From Haliclona indistincta (lineage: Eukaryota > Porifera > Demospongiae > Haplosclerida > Chalinidae): DNA of 64,000 nt. This document shows positions 1-12,100 of the stretch, one piece after another (the first letter of the stretch is position 1; the number at the start of each line of letters is the position of its first letter). The stretch is from assembly GCA_964017065.1 (NCBI GenBank), contig OZ024786.1, positions 15,139,102-15,203,101 of the forward strand, in the 5' to 3' direction. Under the pieces are notes generated by a model, which was given only the letters and a program-made list of their open reading frames with translations, ran no database searches and had not been told where the DNA came from. The position numbers were made by a program, and so were the translations under genes.

Positions 1-26
1 CAAACCTTCTTTATGGGCTTATATAC

Positions 27-682
27 CTAGTGCTGTGGTAATCGCTGGTATAGAGTAGAGGACTGGTATGATCAGAGTTGAACAAGTCATTGATCTATCA
101 TGGAACACCTCCAGCTCATATCCAGTATTGCTGTGTATACTATCATCAGTAACTGTAATAACTGTATGTAGATTGATACATAACTGTAATGTTTATGTTT
201 TTTAGAATGTTCTTTTATACTATCACAACAATAATTTTCTATCGATGTACATGTATAAGTACTAGAATGCTGATGACCAGATGCACCAGTTTCAAACGCT
301 GACTACTTTATTACTTGTACTCTCACAGAAAATATTCACCGTCTACTCAGTACAGTTAATGATTGCCTGATATCATGCCCACTGTCTCACCACTGTGCAG
401 TAGATCAGCTGGGTTCACTAATATTGTAGCGGCATCACTGATCTTCTGAAGACAGTAGTATCGTGTGGTAGTGTCTACTAACAGTACTAGTAGCGGGATA
501 ATGATCAGTACAGTGACCACTAGTTCCATCATGATCGTGCTCAGTGCCAGCAACAGTGACCAATCCTCCACTCCATCAGCTGGTGATGCTAACAGCACTT
601 TAGCTCTAGTCCTGCCGCTTGAACCAACACGGACCGCACGATACAGACCAATCCTGGCCCGCCACGTACAGATATCAATCAT
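27..682 (-). CDS. NLR copy A, 5' exons only (gene runs off the left edge)
   Basis: Two exons match the first two exons of the complete NLRs further right. Exon 1 is 391-682 (ATG at 680-682, start MIDICTW). It encodes a basic stretch, then a strongly hydrophobic membrane segment rich in V/L/I. Exon 2 is 27-130 (ends SIPVITTAL). Downstream exons with the 2A motif, death fold, NACHT and LRR would lie left of base 1. Exon 2 here measures 104 bases against 105 in the other copies, and I found no splice phase that keeps the frame. This copy may therefore be a pseudogene, or use an exon I did not recognise between 131 and 390. Nearly base-for-base identity of exon 1 with the other copies indicates recent duplication or gene conversion. 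Confidence 0.7.
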
Positions 683-806
683 TGGTGAAGCTGCAAGTTC
701 AGTAGAGATTAGTCGATCGATAGCAGGAAACGTAAACAAGCTAGCGCATGCGTACAGCTTGTAAGTTGAGTGGGTGTGGCTCAACCCACGTGTGGTATGC
801 TGAGCG
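683..806. promoter_or_regulatory. Shared upstream region of NLR copy A and DBR1 5' copy
   Basis: These 124 bases separate the NLR start codon on the minus strand from the ATG of the duplicated DBR1 exon 1 on the plus strand. The same interval, largely identical in sequence, lies between NLR-C and DBR1 at 32365-32496. A divergent promoter is inferred from position; no TATA box was recognised. Confidence 0.45.
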
Positions 807-1082
807 ATGAAGGTAAAGAGTAAGAGTTGTGTGCCTCTTCAGTATTCGTGTCTTCTCTCTCACTCCAGGTAGCTGTTGCTGGTTGCTGTCATGGTCACCT
901 GGACGGCATATACTCGACGTTGCTGCTAGCCCAGGAGCGAGAAGGTGTCTCCATTGATGTGTTGCTGTGCTGTGGAGACTTCCAGGTACACTACACCACC
1001 ATAATGGCGGCTCTTAATTATCAGTGAATAAGCTTTGATATGATCCACTGTACATTAGACTAGTGATCACTTCACTAGAGTC

Positions 1083-1138
<56 letters not shown>

Positions 1139-1278
1139 CGTGCGTGGGTGGGCGGGTGGGTGGGTGGGTGCGTGCGTGTGTGTGATCTATTATCTTCCAT
1201 CAGGCAGTCAGGAACAGTGTTGATCTCAACTGTATGTCAGTACCTAATAAATACAAGACAATAGGACACTACTATAAG
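807..1278 (+). pseudogene. DBR1: Orphan duplicate of DBR1 exons 1-3
   Basis: Exons 807-812 (ATG AAG), 869-985 and 1204-1278 reproduce the first three exons of the full DBR1 gene at 32497-33204 with only a few substitutions (for example Asn for Ser in exon 3). The metal-binding CCHGHLD and CCGDFQ motifs are kept. Intron 2 (986-1203) contains a TG/GGTG microsatellite. Exon 4 and later exons do not follow; instead a minisatellite, a MITE and IQCE come next. It can encode only about 66 residues of the lariat-debranching phosphoesterase, so it is a truncated relic of the tandem duplication. Whether it is transcribed cannot be told. Confidence 0.85.
1082..1182. repeat. TG-rich microsatellite
   Basis: A (TG)n tract grades into GCGTG and GGGTG variants inside intron 2 of the DBR1 duplicate. 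The equivalent intron of the real DBR1 carries a much longer TG/AGTG array. Confidence 0.9.
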
Positions 1279-1361
1279 GTTTGTCATATCACATGTGATC
1301 CTAATCGGAAAAATGCATTATTAGATATTATGCTAAATTATAGGAGCCGACATGGCATAGT

Positions 1362-2135
1362 ATGTGTTCAATAGAACTCTAGCTATGTATGTACTCTACT
1401 AGCTGTGTTCAATAGACCTATCACTGTTCAATAGAACTCTAGCTATGTATGTACTCTACTAGCTATGTGTTCAATAGAGCTATCACTGTTCAATAGAACT
1501 CTAGCTATGTACCGTAAATCCTTAAAAAGAAGCCGGGGGCGTCTTTCTTAAGCAAGGGTTTGAGGGAGGCGTCTAAATAAGACCGGCGTTTATTTAAGAC
1601 CGGCGTTTATTTATATAATAGCGATCGTACGGTATGTAGCCACACCCCAACCATGGCTGCACTCACGTCAGCATTGTCACGATCGCGAGTCTCTTTCTCC
1701 AGTGTTATCAGAGGCCATCACGTTTATAAGACGATCTGGACTCCCCACCTTGGTGAAGAACTTGTGCGTCAACTTTAAACTGATGAGAAGCGGCCCGCTT
1801 GCTACTTAATTGTCTCCACAGCTTTCAGCTTAAATGCCACGTCGTAGCTTCTACGTGCAGCCATGGCCATGTGCTTGGGCATTGTCCTGCACACGTGCGA
1901 ACCACACCCAGGCGTCAATTTAAGACCGGCGTCTATTGCTCTATTGAGAGTTTTACCCCCGGCGTCAATTTAAGACCGGCGTCTATTTGAGGGGGGCTTC
2001 TATTTAAGGATTTACGGTATGTACTCTACTAGCAATAGACCTATCACTGTTCAATAGAACTCTAGCTATGTATGTATACTCTACTAGCTATGTGTTCAAT
2101 AGAGCTATCACTGTTCAATAGAACTCTAGCTATCT
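1362..2135. repeat. Minisatellite with TTCAATAGAACTCTAGC units, split by a MITE
   Basis: Imperfect tandem copies of a unit containing TTCAATAGAACTCTAGC and TATGTACTCTACTAG occupy 1362-1509 and 2020-2135. The MITE at 1512-2017 interrupts them. Related units occur at 34315-34460, beyond DBR1 exon 3, so the minisatellite belonged to the ancestral duplicated unit. Confidence 0.8.
1512..2017. mobile_element. MITE with CCGTAAATCCTTAAA ends and TA duplication
   Basis: The element starts CCGTAAATCCTTAAA and ends with the inverse complement of nearly the same sequence. It is flanked by TA at 1510-1511 and 2018-2019. Removing the element and one TA restores the uninterrupted minisatellite unit, so the boundaries are well supported. 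The interior repeats GGCGTC and AATTTAAGACCGGC. There is no transposase. TA target duplication suggests mobilisation by a Tc1/mariner-like or similar transposase. Confidence 0.8.
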
Positions 2136-3051
2136 ACTTCAAACTTGATAGTGCTTTTTTCTTTCATGTGTTCTTGTTGTACTACTGATGTGTTTGAAAA
2201 TAGTGTTTTTATCGTAATAATTACATTTTTGTGATATGTGGGCATGGCTCACTGGAAAAAACAAATGGTGGTAATTGCGAGGAAGTGAAACAATGACTTT
2301 CTTCCAAACAGTGCGTGCTAGCGGCTCAGTGAGATGGAGAACGGCTGGATGAGTGAGTCCACTACTAGTCTCACTCAGTGGGGAGTGGTGGAATGCAGCC
2401 AAGACCACCTGGTACCACACAACAATAATTCATTATCTTATGTTCATCTCCTTCCTTTTTATAGCTGCTCCAAATTCCAATCGTACCAGTAAACCATGTC
2501 GGGCATCTTATAGTATGCAAAACTACTACCATTCCTCACTATCACACTCTCTCACTCTCTCTCTCTCTAGCCTCTCGCTCACCATACCTAGCTGCCATGA
2601 TGATGCCTACTCCTCCTCGCACTCACCCTAAGGACCGATGGCCGATATCAGCTAAGAATTAAGGTGCTCTCTCGTTCAACTGACAAATCCCAACATTCTT
2701 TATCAACCACAGTAATTCAGCTAATCAGGAAAATAATAACAATCATAGAATTACTAGTGTGAGAACGTGTGGTTCACATAATTATTGCCGCTAGCTTGAT
2801 CATGTCAACACATCACATCTTGTGATAATTGCAGCTCTGACTATCAACACAGCAGAGCCGTTCTATAAATAAATTAATGCTGATGCTATGTGTATGAGGT
2901 GCATGAGGTATTATTATAAACTCCTAGAGTGGAACTCCTGAAAATTTTGCTTAGTGGTCAACTCTCTTCTACAGTACTACAGTGCATGTGTCAGAACTGA
3001 AATGACCTGACACTATGTCACTATCATAATGATGTATTTTTATCATAATAG
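2136..3051. other. Upstream region of IQCE, no gene recognised
   Basis: Nothing convincing is coding here. A pyrimidine-rich tract (2545-2575) is followed by ATGATG at 2598-2603, opening a short frame that stops near 2660. It could belong to an unrecognised 5' exon of IQCE, but no good donor site is visible. The IQCE start codon therefore remains unresolved. Confidence 0.4.
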
Positions 3052-3376
3052 GCTTACACACAGTCAAGGAAAAGAACCCATTCACAACCTAGTAAGTAGA
3101 TTTGTACATTTAGTTACTTTGTTTCTTACACTTTCCCCTCCCTCTCCATCTCTCTTTCTCTCCCTCTCTTTCTCACCCTCTCCTTCCCTCCCTCCCCCTC
3201 TCTCTCTCCTTCTCCCTCTTTCTCCCTCCCTCCCTCCCTTTCTCTCCATCCATCCATCCATCCCTCTCTCTCCCTCCCTCTCTCTCTGTGTGTTAGAATC
3301 TCTACCACTAGAGGACAGTGCTATTCTTGATCTACGTGATGAGATTACTGAGCTACGACAACAGCTACGAACAGCT

Positions 3377-3417
<41 letters not shown>

Positions 3418-6400
3418 AGTTAGAGCAGAGGTCAGGAGGGTCAGAGAGAGCCTCGCTAAGAGAGACAAGCAAGTTAGTGGTCTACTAGCTGGAGGACAGC
3501 TAACCAGTGTAGAGATGACAAGGATGATGAGTGGAGGAGGAACTGCTGATAAAGCACCAGTGAGCTAGTCTACTAGATATAGTACAAAGAGTTCATTACC
3601 TAAGAGTATGCAACAGTCAATACTTTTATGCTCCATTAGACTGTGTTGGGCATTTCTACATCACAAGTTGACACAGTAGAAAGCATTAGAGCTGCAATGC
3701 TAATCATAGTCACTGTTGTGTATTGATAATTATTCACAACAGCAATAATGATAATCATCACTTTGTTTTGTGACAGAGTACACTGTTGCAGTCACTTGAA
3801 CCACACCATAAAATTCAGAACAGACTCACTCACTCTCGCTCTCTCTCCCTCCCTTCCTTCCTCCCTCCTTCCCTTCCTTCCTTCCTCCCTCCTTTCTCCC
3901 TCTCTCTGCCTCTCTCTCTCAGATGATCTCGTCTCTCAAACTCTCTGTTCATCGTCTGCAAATTGCTCTACATCAGAAAGAAGATGAACTGCGCCTACTA
4001 CAGCGAGATATCAAATCCACTAGACTGAAAGAGCTTGAGATGGAGAAAGACACATACTATCATGAAGTGATGAGATTACAGCGCTTGACAGAAAAGATGA
4101 CGACTGAGTTGAACGATGAGATTCCTAACACAAAGAAAGAGTTAAAAATGAGAGTGGAAATCTTGAATGAGTCGATGGCGAAGATGAGGGAGCGACTAGA
4201 AGAGATAGAGGAAGAGAATAAGAGATTGAAGAAGAGACAAGGAAAGAGAACCACTTGACTGCATGGAGAAACAGGTTAGATAACATATATATAATTTAAC
4301 AATATTTATGGTAATTTACAGGCTGCCACAGGCAGGCATCAGAGGGTTAAGCATTTAGGTTAGTGTGTGTCAAAAACATGTCTTACCATTCAAAAAGTGC
4401 CATTGACAAAAAATGCTTGGTTTGCGAATTCTCACATAGCCGTGCTGTGGTCACGCCTTCCTAATAGCATTACCACTGATAAGAACATTACGGTATAACA
4501 TGGTGTACACGGTGAGCCTGGTAATTAGGCTGAGATAACACATTTGGCTGCCACTAAGACCAATGGTGCTGGCTAGTCTAATATCTTTACTTTCTTCACG
4601 TTCTAGTTACAGCTGAAACTATTATACTGCTACTCAGTATAATCATACTGCTGCTGCTAATACTGCAGTGGGGTCCAGGGTGTGGTCATGAGAACTATAG
4701 TTATCCAAAGATTTCTATATACCATACAGGTAGCCGAGGAGTATTAGCTGATCAATACTTGGATCTATCACAAACTGAACTCATTGCAGTTATGGTGGAC
4801 AAAGAAATGGTGAGAGAGAGAGAAGAGCGAGAGATAGTTTACTTGTTGTGTTGTCATAGCAACTGAAGGAGTCATGTGACAGTGCTCAGTCACTCACGAT
4901 GGAACTGGAGCAGATGAGAGCCGACCATGAGTCAGATATGACCTGTGAGAGACCATCTTTAATAATTCTGATCACTATAATCGTCTGTGTTGTAGTGTTA
5001 CGAGATGATCTTACTAGTCGAGAGAATGAGTTAGAGGAGATGAAGAAGAGAGAGATAGAGAGAGACAAAGCTGTAGAGAAATTAGAGTGTGTTGTTAGTA
5101 AACTGAAGGAGGACAGAACACACTATCGATCATTATCAGAGAACAATCAGTGAGTGCATATACTCATATCATGTGTAGTGAGATTCACAAGCATGTAATG
5201 GTAATCGTTTGGATTAGCAAGGATCTACTGTAGCCTCTTACCCAGGCTCTCTGGCGGAGATTTAATTATGCGTGGGTGTTGAAATGCGGGGGTGGCGATT
5301 GAGAGCCTGGTATCCACTGATTCGTACATGCGCAGACAATTCATGGAATTCCATAAATCCGTATATTTTAGTTCACTATTGTGTTACTTTGCGTCACTTT
5401 ACGGGATGAGTGATTCTGATTGTGCACTAAGGCTATGCTTTTGGCTATGTGCATTTGCGGCGCGTTCCAGATATATTTTAGGCTGTTAAGAGAGCAGACA
5501 ACTGGAGAGAGTTGCCCGCAGCTCCGCACGCTTCTGTCAGGTATGACACGTGCTTCTGCTCATTAATTCAAAACGTTAGATACCAGGCTCTCAATCGCCA
5601 CCCCCGCATTTCAACACCCACACATAATCGAATCTCCACCAGAGAGCCTGGGTACGAGGCTAGGTCTACTGTATACGTATTTTTCCAGGTCATTGCTGAA
5701 TGAAGCTCAGAGGTCACTAGAGGAGAGAGAGAAAGAGTTAGAGAACATGAAGAATGTTGCAGTCCACCAGCTAACCACTGAGCAAGATGAGAAAGATACC
5801 CAAACTGATAGAGAGACTCAGCGTAGCTTGAGACCTGAGAGAGACAGTGAACTGAGAGCAACACTAACACTGCAGAGAGAGTGGAGGAAGACGGCAGCTA
5901 GGGTGAGTGAGTGAGTGAGTGTGTGAGCGAGTGAGTGAGTGATTGGGTGGGTGGGTGGATGAGTGAGTGAGTGAGTGAGTGAGTGAGTGAGTGAGTGAGT
6001 GAGTGAGTGAGTGAGTGAGTGAGTGAGTGAGAGGGTGGGTGGGTGCAAATGGGTGAGTGAGTGATTACTCGTATCATTCAGTATTTTAATAACTTCAGAG
6101 ACGACAAAAGAGATTTGAAGAGCAGCTTGAACTGGTAAGAACACAATGTATGATGTCATATGCCTCACTGTCTCATGTACTAGATCTCTCATCAGTTACA
6201 AGCTGTTCTCAGAGGACACTTAGTACGTAAAGCACTAACAGAACAACACAACTCAACACAAGATAATGAGAGAGAGAAGAAACTGATGATGGATCATGAA
6301 ATGTGAGTGAGTTAGTGTGTGTTGATGGAGTGTGTTTGATACTGTGCAGAGTGAGTCAGGAACTTCAAAGCATTCTAAGAGGTCACATGACCAGAAGAAG

Positions 6401-6440
6401 GCGGAGTCACATACCACTACAGGAACTACTAGCTAGATAG
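3052..6440 (+). CDS. IQCE: IQCE-like coiled-coil protein with two IQ motifs
   Basis: Exons read as 3052-3091, 3297-3559, 3923-4275, 4730-4809, 4860-4944, 4996-5149, 5689-5902, 6099-6134, 6184-6302 and 6350-6440 (stop 6438-6440), with matching splice phases. The product is a long coiled coil ending in two IQ motifs, LQAVLRGHLVRKAL and LQSILRGHMTRRRR, which bind calmodulin-type proteins. The early segments DEITELRQQL, AKRDKQVSGLL and KELEMEKDTYYHEVMRLQRL resemble animal IQCE, a ciliary-base protein that works with EFCAB7 in Hedgehog signalling. The third exon contains an in-frame TGA (4256-4258) with no downstream in-frame rescue other than continuing through it. That is a sequencing error, a pseudogene mutation or a recoded stop. 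The first coding exon was not found. The gene runs tail-to-tail with NLR-B. Confidence 0.75.
3130..3296. repeat. CT/CCCT-rich intron tract
   Basis: A pyrimidine-rich simple repeat with CTCT, CCCT and CATC units fills the IQCE intron before exon 3297-3559. A similar tract precedes the next exon (3835-3922). Confidence 0.85.
5233..5664. mobile_element. Foldback MITE with ~80-base inverted repeats, 9-base TSD
   Basis: In the IQCE intron 5150-5688, the segment around 5233-5312 (ACCCAGGCTCTCTGG...GAGAGCCTGGTATC) is the inverse complement of 5578-5664. TCTACTGTA stands on both sides (5224-5232 and 5665-5673), a good 9-base target duplication. There is no transposase. Duplication size and long inverted repeats fit a MULE-like origin. 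Confidence 0.75.
5903..6057. repeat. (GAGT)n microsatellite in IQCE intron
   Basis: A long GAGT array with GGGT variants begins exactly at the donor site after exon 5689-5902. The partial IQCE copy near 26.97 kb has only a short version. Confidence 0.95.
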
Positions 6441-7148
6441 TGATGGAACAAACAAGCTCTGATAAAAAACCTGCAGAAAAACTTTATTAATGAAAAATTA
6501 TTATAATTTAATTTTATGAAGGAAGTGTGTTGTGGTGGTTAACATGCTTCATGTACATTAAATATCTGACCGGTGTAGTAGTAAATCGTGTATCCCAGTG
6601 AATCGTGCATCCCTGATACATTAATCCCCGTGAATGGTGTATCCTGCATACCCATTTCACTAGTGAATTCTGTATCCTCCCAGGGAATTTTGTATCCCTT
6701 AGAATGAGTTTTCTGCAAAATCGAACCGATGACTCCGATTTCTCCGGGCCGCTAAAATCTACTGTACCAGCCGGATATTTGATCAGGGCATCATGCAGGT
6801 TGACCAAATTAGGCTACGAGAGCCAGCCTTGCTAATACTTAAAATAGTACGAAGCAGGTATGAAGTCAGTATTATTATAATCGATGTGCAGTCCGTATCG
6901 ATGTACAGACGAACGCGCCAGGCTTGTATCATGGATGGATTAATAGCCTGTTGTCTAGATCACCGCTCAGCAATACTCGCGCTGTACTGAAATGTATTCT
7001 GCCTGCAATAACACAACTGTCCTGACAACTACAAGCTAAACTGAAGATTAATCTGAAGTGTTATTTCCAGGCTGAATCTGGCAGTGAGTTGGCAAAACCT
7101 GTATGGAGTAATAGAAATAATTATAATAGTACTAGTATTGCTAAAAAT

Positions 7149-7556
7149 TTAATGATGCACCTTCTTCTTAAATGCGTCTGTAGCTTCTTCGTAACTTAAG
7201 CTAAATTTCTCACGAAGTAAAGTTGTCATTGCCTGTATAGTAACAGTTTATTAATTACTGATATAATTATACTTAAGCAACAATACCTCAGGAAACAATA
7301 TTATATTTACGAGATCTCCTCCTGTACAAACTATTCTTTGTAGGACATCACTGGCTACACCCAACAAAAAATAGAATACCTCTTGATACTAAAATAATAA
7401 AAGAATATTAAGAGTGATCAAAAAAACACAACAGAGTAAAAATTTCTGTACCATATCATATAGCTCTAAAGGCCACTGATCATGAATCTCCAAACTATTT
7501 GGAGAGTAAAAGGACTTGTCAGCAAAACGACTTTTAGTTTCTCCTTTAGCTGCCAT
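7149..7556 (-). CDS. Small spliced gene inside the Ginger element, 96 residues
   Basis: Three exons, 7556-7452, 7388-7287 and 7232-7149 (minus), join in phase 0 with proper GT-AG introns. They give a 96-residue protein starting MAAKGETKSRF and ending FKKKVHH. It is mildly hydrophobic in the middle (FYFLLGVASDVLQ) and lysine-rich at the end. I recognise no domain. It lies downstream of and on the same strand as the transposase gene, 171 bases beyond its stop. It may be a second element-encoded protein or a separate domain of the transposase transcript. Three in-frame splice junctions argue against a chance frame. Confidence 0.55.
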
Positions 7557-7727
7557 CTTCAGTTGTGGCTACCCATTTGTGCACACAAATAATATTGTTA
7601 CTGTCTCTATCACATTCACAAACCTCTGCCTTTTTTAATACCTCCCTGATGAAGCTTCGCTTAAAAACACAGTCACTAAAGTAGGAGAAAAATGAGGATG
7701 TATAATATAGTATTATAGATCTACAAT

Positions 7728-9143
7728 TCAAAATTCTAACTCATCAGCTGGTCTCTCTAGCTTCGGAAAGCCTCCAATCCAAAATTCCTTTATGCTCATG
7801 GTAGCAAATAAATCATCTTCACATTGGCCGGATTTTTTTGCAAAGTCTGGGAACAAGATATCCTCAGGAAGGGTTTCCTCAGCTGAGTAAGTTTGATATT
7901 CATAAAAGAAAACTTATTTTTAAATCCTTACAGTAAGGATTAAACATATAGTCCATGTCATCAGCACTATCTGGAGTCTGTGTACTCACTCCTTGTACAC
8001 TACTGTCAGCGTCAGTACCACCTACATGCAAACAGTATCATGTTTTTTTTCCAGCATACCAGCAATCATTGACTCATTTTATGGTAATGTACGCATAGAA
8101 TCATGCATGAATTTCACCTGTACTGCAATTACTGTCAGTCTCACTATTATCATCAAGTTCCTGGCGTATCACCTGCATTGAATTAATAAACCAGGGAGAG
8201 AGAAATTTATTATGTACTTACTGGCTGGTTATGCTGGCTCAACACTCCAAATTCTGATTGCAGCTTGCGCATCCACAACATGAAAACATTTACATCAGGC
8301 TGCTTTACTTCAGAGTGATAAGAGGAGCTATAAAAATTGCATCACATGTACAAAAATTAATAATGTAGTAGTTATATTATGTACCTGAAAAAAATCTCTT
8401 CAAGTAACTGCTTTCGTTGTATATTACACTTGACTGAAGTACCCCTGACAAGAGCACCTGCAACCTTCAAAATCCAACATAGTTACAAGTAAACAAACTA
8501 TTATACTGCATACAAGACACATAATACCTTACAAAGAAAAACACCACAATCACTGTCATTAGATTGTAGTGTAACTTCCTATGCATGAAAACAAGTAACA
8601 ATAAATATTGCATGAGTTAGGGTTGTTCAAACATGTTCATACAGTTGAAGCCTCTTTCTGCCAGTTCTTAAAGTCTATGTCTACCCCAAACTTGTCTTGG
8701 TAGAGCTCCGACAGAAACATTCTGCAATAGTTGATCGTTGTTGCATTAAACGGGAGCAAAAAATTAATTTACCCAATTTCCATTGCAGCGACCTCATTAA
8801 ATCGATGCAGCAATGAGTCATAGGAAATAACCCTGTGACTATTAAAATTGAATTCCTGAAACCATGAATTGTTACGTAGTAAAAATTAGGTTAGCAATTG
8901 AAAAAATTAATACTGACCAATAACATCCAATGGTTGCTGCAGCAGATTGGTACAAGCAAGCAAGACAACTCTGCAAGGTCCACCTAAATTTGTGAAAGAG
9001 CAATAGCTATGGTAATAGAGGAATAGAAACTTACTTTAAGGTATGACAGAGGATTGGCTGATGCCTTAGCATTCCTGTACTTTTGGACACTTGGATAAAA
9101 AAATGAATTGGCACAATAGGTTTGTCTGTGTGGTGCCGTGAGC

Positions 9144-9177
<34 letters not shown>

Positions 9178-12100
9178 CAATCAAACTATTCACATACTGA
9201 TTGAGATTCTTTTCTCTCCTCCAAATTAAGAAGAAACATGTAGAAATTAATCACCTGACAACAGATTAGGTTTTTTAAATAGTTTATTTCTCTATATCTT
9301 ACTTTATCATTGAGCCAACATCCTTCATACAGAGTGCATATGTCAGTGTCTGTTAAAGTCATTCTTTGGCTACAACACTCTCCATTCAGCAAAGTAACAA
9401 CTATAGTATTAAAGAAAAATTATCACAACGCCGATTATTTATAATACTTATACCCGAGAGATCTTTAGGTGAACATCCACTAGTGTGTTGAGACAATTCC
9501 CTAAGTGGCAGACGAAACTTGCAAATCTTGCAGATTGCACTCATCACAGTGGATTCATCTGGAGACTACATGAAAACATTGTTATTCAAACGTTGTTGTA
9601 GCAATCATGCCTATGCTTACTTTACTAGTGGTAGCATTACCAGGGCATAATTGAGGAAAAAGTTCTAAGCTGAAATAAAAGTACACATGATGTACATTGT
9701 ATACTCAACAACAAATGTTAGAATACCACTCTTCTAAGTCTGATGCAATTTCTAATGTGAGAGCATTTGGATCTTCCTATAGATGATGCATATAACATCG
9801 GTGATAATAATATTATTACCACATGCACCTTAAATGTTACTCCTCTTGAACAGCATTGTAACAGACACTTGCCATACTAAAAAAGTAAAAGAAAATGAAT
9901 AGAATTAATCTTGATAACTTCAATCATACCTTGCATACAAACAGACCACATGAATTGCTGTCATTTTGTTGCGGGATGTTCTACATAACAAAATACATGT
10001 GGTCGTATCGAAGTACGTATTATCACCATGTACTTTGTGAATTTCTTCTGGCCAAGTACACTCTTTAAAACGTCTTCCCTCAATCAGCAGATAAGCTCTC
10101 AGTAAGGCTCTACAGGGGTTTATATTCACTAATACAAGAACTTTACAGCAAACCTTAGACGAGATGTGTGGTATGTAGCACATATCATAGCATTGAGTTT
10201 CTTGGCTACTATACGAGAATCATATACTTCTATTTGCTGACAACGGAAGTTGACCACCTGAAATGAGGAAACTAGGATAAAGTTATAAGTTGATAATAAT
10301 TTCATACCAGTAGTATGAAGTGATGTCGCCGGTGGTCTAAAACAGGTATAATGAGCAAACCAGAGCTCAAAACAGTATCCTATAAACACAAGAATACTAA
10401 ACTCATAATACATAATATTAACTAGCTTACAGTCAACTGATCACGGTAATGGTTCATGACACTAATACCTGTTCTTTCAACCAGATCAAGAATGTGAGAC
10501 GGAAGGATAACTGAGTTGGCTGAAGCGACTGGATGAAGCTTTTTAACCAAAAGCAAGTACATTTCGACAAACTATAATGCACAAAAAAAATTATTAATGA
10601 ATGAAAAAGAAACTAGCAATAGCAGTAATACCTCAACATGAAGCCACTCGCCATTGATAAGTTGATTCAGGTGTGAATGACTAAGCTGAAATGGAGAGAG
10701 TTTCATCAAGACGTTGCTGTCTGAGACCAAGTCAGCTTCTTCATAAGAAAGTCCCAAATTTGGGTGACCTTGTAGCAAGATATCAATAATAACTTAACAT
10801 TAGAAAATCTGGCAAATTTACCTGTGCAGGTATGTGAAGAAGTGGTGTCCTTGGCATTTTGGAGAGGAACAGAGTCACTACTGATCAGGCAAGGTCTTCT
10901 AGGGTGACACAATGAAGAGCATTGGTTCCCTGCCTTCCGGCAAGAACACCGTTTACTACCACAACCACTTTTGCAGTTGCAAGTGGTAGTAGATGATACA
11001 GCACTGTGTATTGCAGATGACTCAGAAACTTTGAGATTTTTGTGTTCCTGTAAAATGTCTTGCATAATAATCATGTAATTGTATAAATGAGTTTTTGATA
11101 CCTCATCATCTTGTTGACTATTGTGAATGGCCTCGGCTGCACTTTTTCGACTATTCTGATTGGCCTCGGAAGCATTTATTGGCTGGATGTAGTGCTTCAG
11201 TCTGCTGCAGTGCACTCTCCGCTTTAGTGCTTTGTTGGTTTTCAAACATTTCACCTCATAACGCATCTTGCCACACTCACTAATCACCTCATAAGGCCCT
11301 GTCCATCGTATGTCTAACTTGCCTCCCATTCTATGGCTGTTCCTCATGTACTTCATTAGTACATGATCTCCAATCTTCACAGTGGTTTTCGTGTTGTGCT
11401 TGGCATCATAGTATTTCTTTTGAACTTCTTGTGCATGCTATCATAATAAAAAAAGTAAAGTAAAAAAGTTTTAATAAAAAAACTAAAAAAGTGTAGGGAT
11501 GACGCTTGCAAAAGTTAAGGAACAAGATGGGATGATACTTGCAAAAGTAAAGAAACAAGACTGGATGATGCTTGCAAAAGTAAAGGAACAAGACTGGATG
11601 ATGCTTGCAAAAGTAAAGGAACAAGATGGATGATGCTTGCAAAAGTAAAGGAACAAGATGGGATGATGCTTGCAAAAGTAAAGGAACAAGATGGAATAAT
11701 GCTTGCAAATGTAAAAGTCCCAAGTATCCCTACATCAGCGGCTTGAAGGAGGACGCAGTCCGATGAAGTAATTAACAATTGTAAATAACTAGAGCTATCT
11801 GTGTTTTGGAGGACGCAGTCCGATTAAGTAATTGACGGTTGTAAAAGGTATAGCTATAGGAAGAGGATTCCATAAATGTCAGTTGCATGTTGTCGCAGCA
11901 AGCCGCTGATGTAGGGATACTTGGGACTTTTACATTTGCAAGCATTATTCCATCTTGTTCCTTTACTTTTGCAAGCATCATCCCATCTTGTTCCTTTACT
12001 TTTGCAAGCATCATCCCATCTTGTTCCTTTACTTTTGCAAGCATCATCCAGTCTTGTTCCTTTACTTTTGCAAGCATCATCCAGTCTTGTTTCTTTACTT

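Noticed and set aside
465..764. Plus-strand frame antisense to NLR exon 1 (also at 24100 and 32147)
   Set aside because: It is a shadow of the conserved membrane-segment exon; splice sites and homology support the minus strand only.
2139..2631. Frames of 92-93 codons on both strands as genes
   Set aside because: No domain, incompatible with one another, and no convincing splice signals; at most one contributes a 5' exon of IQCE.
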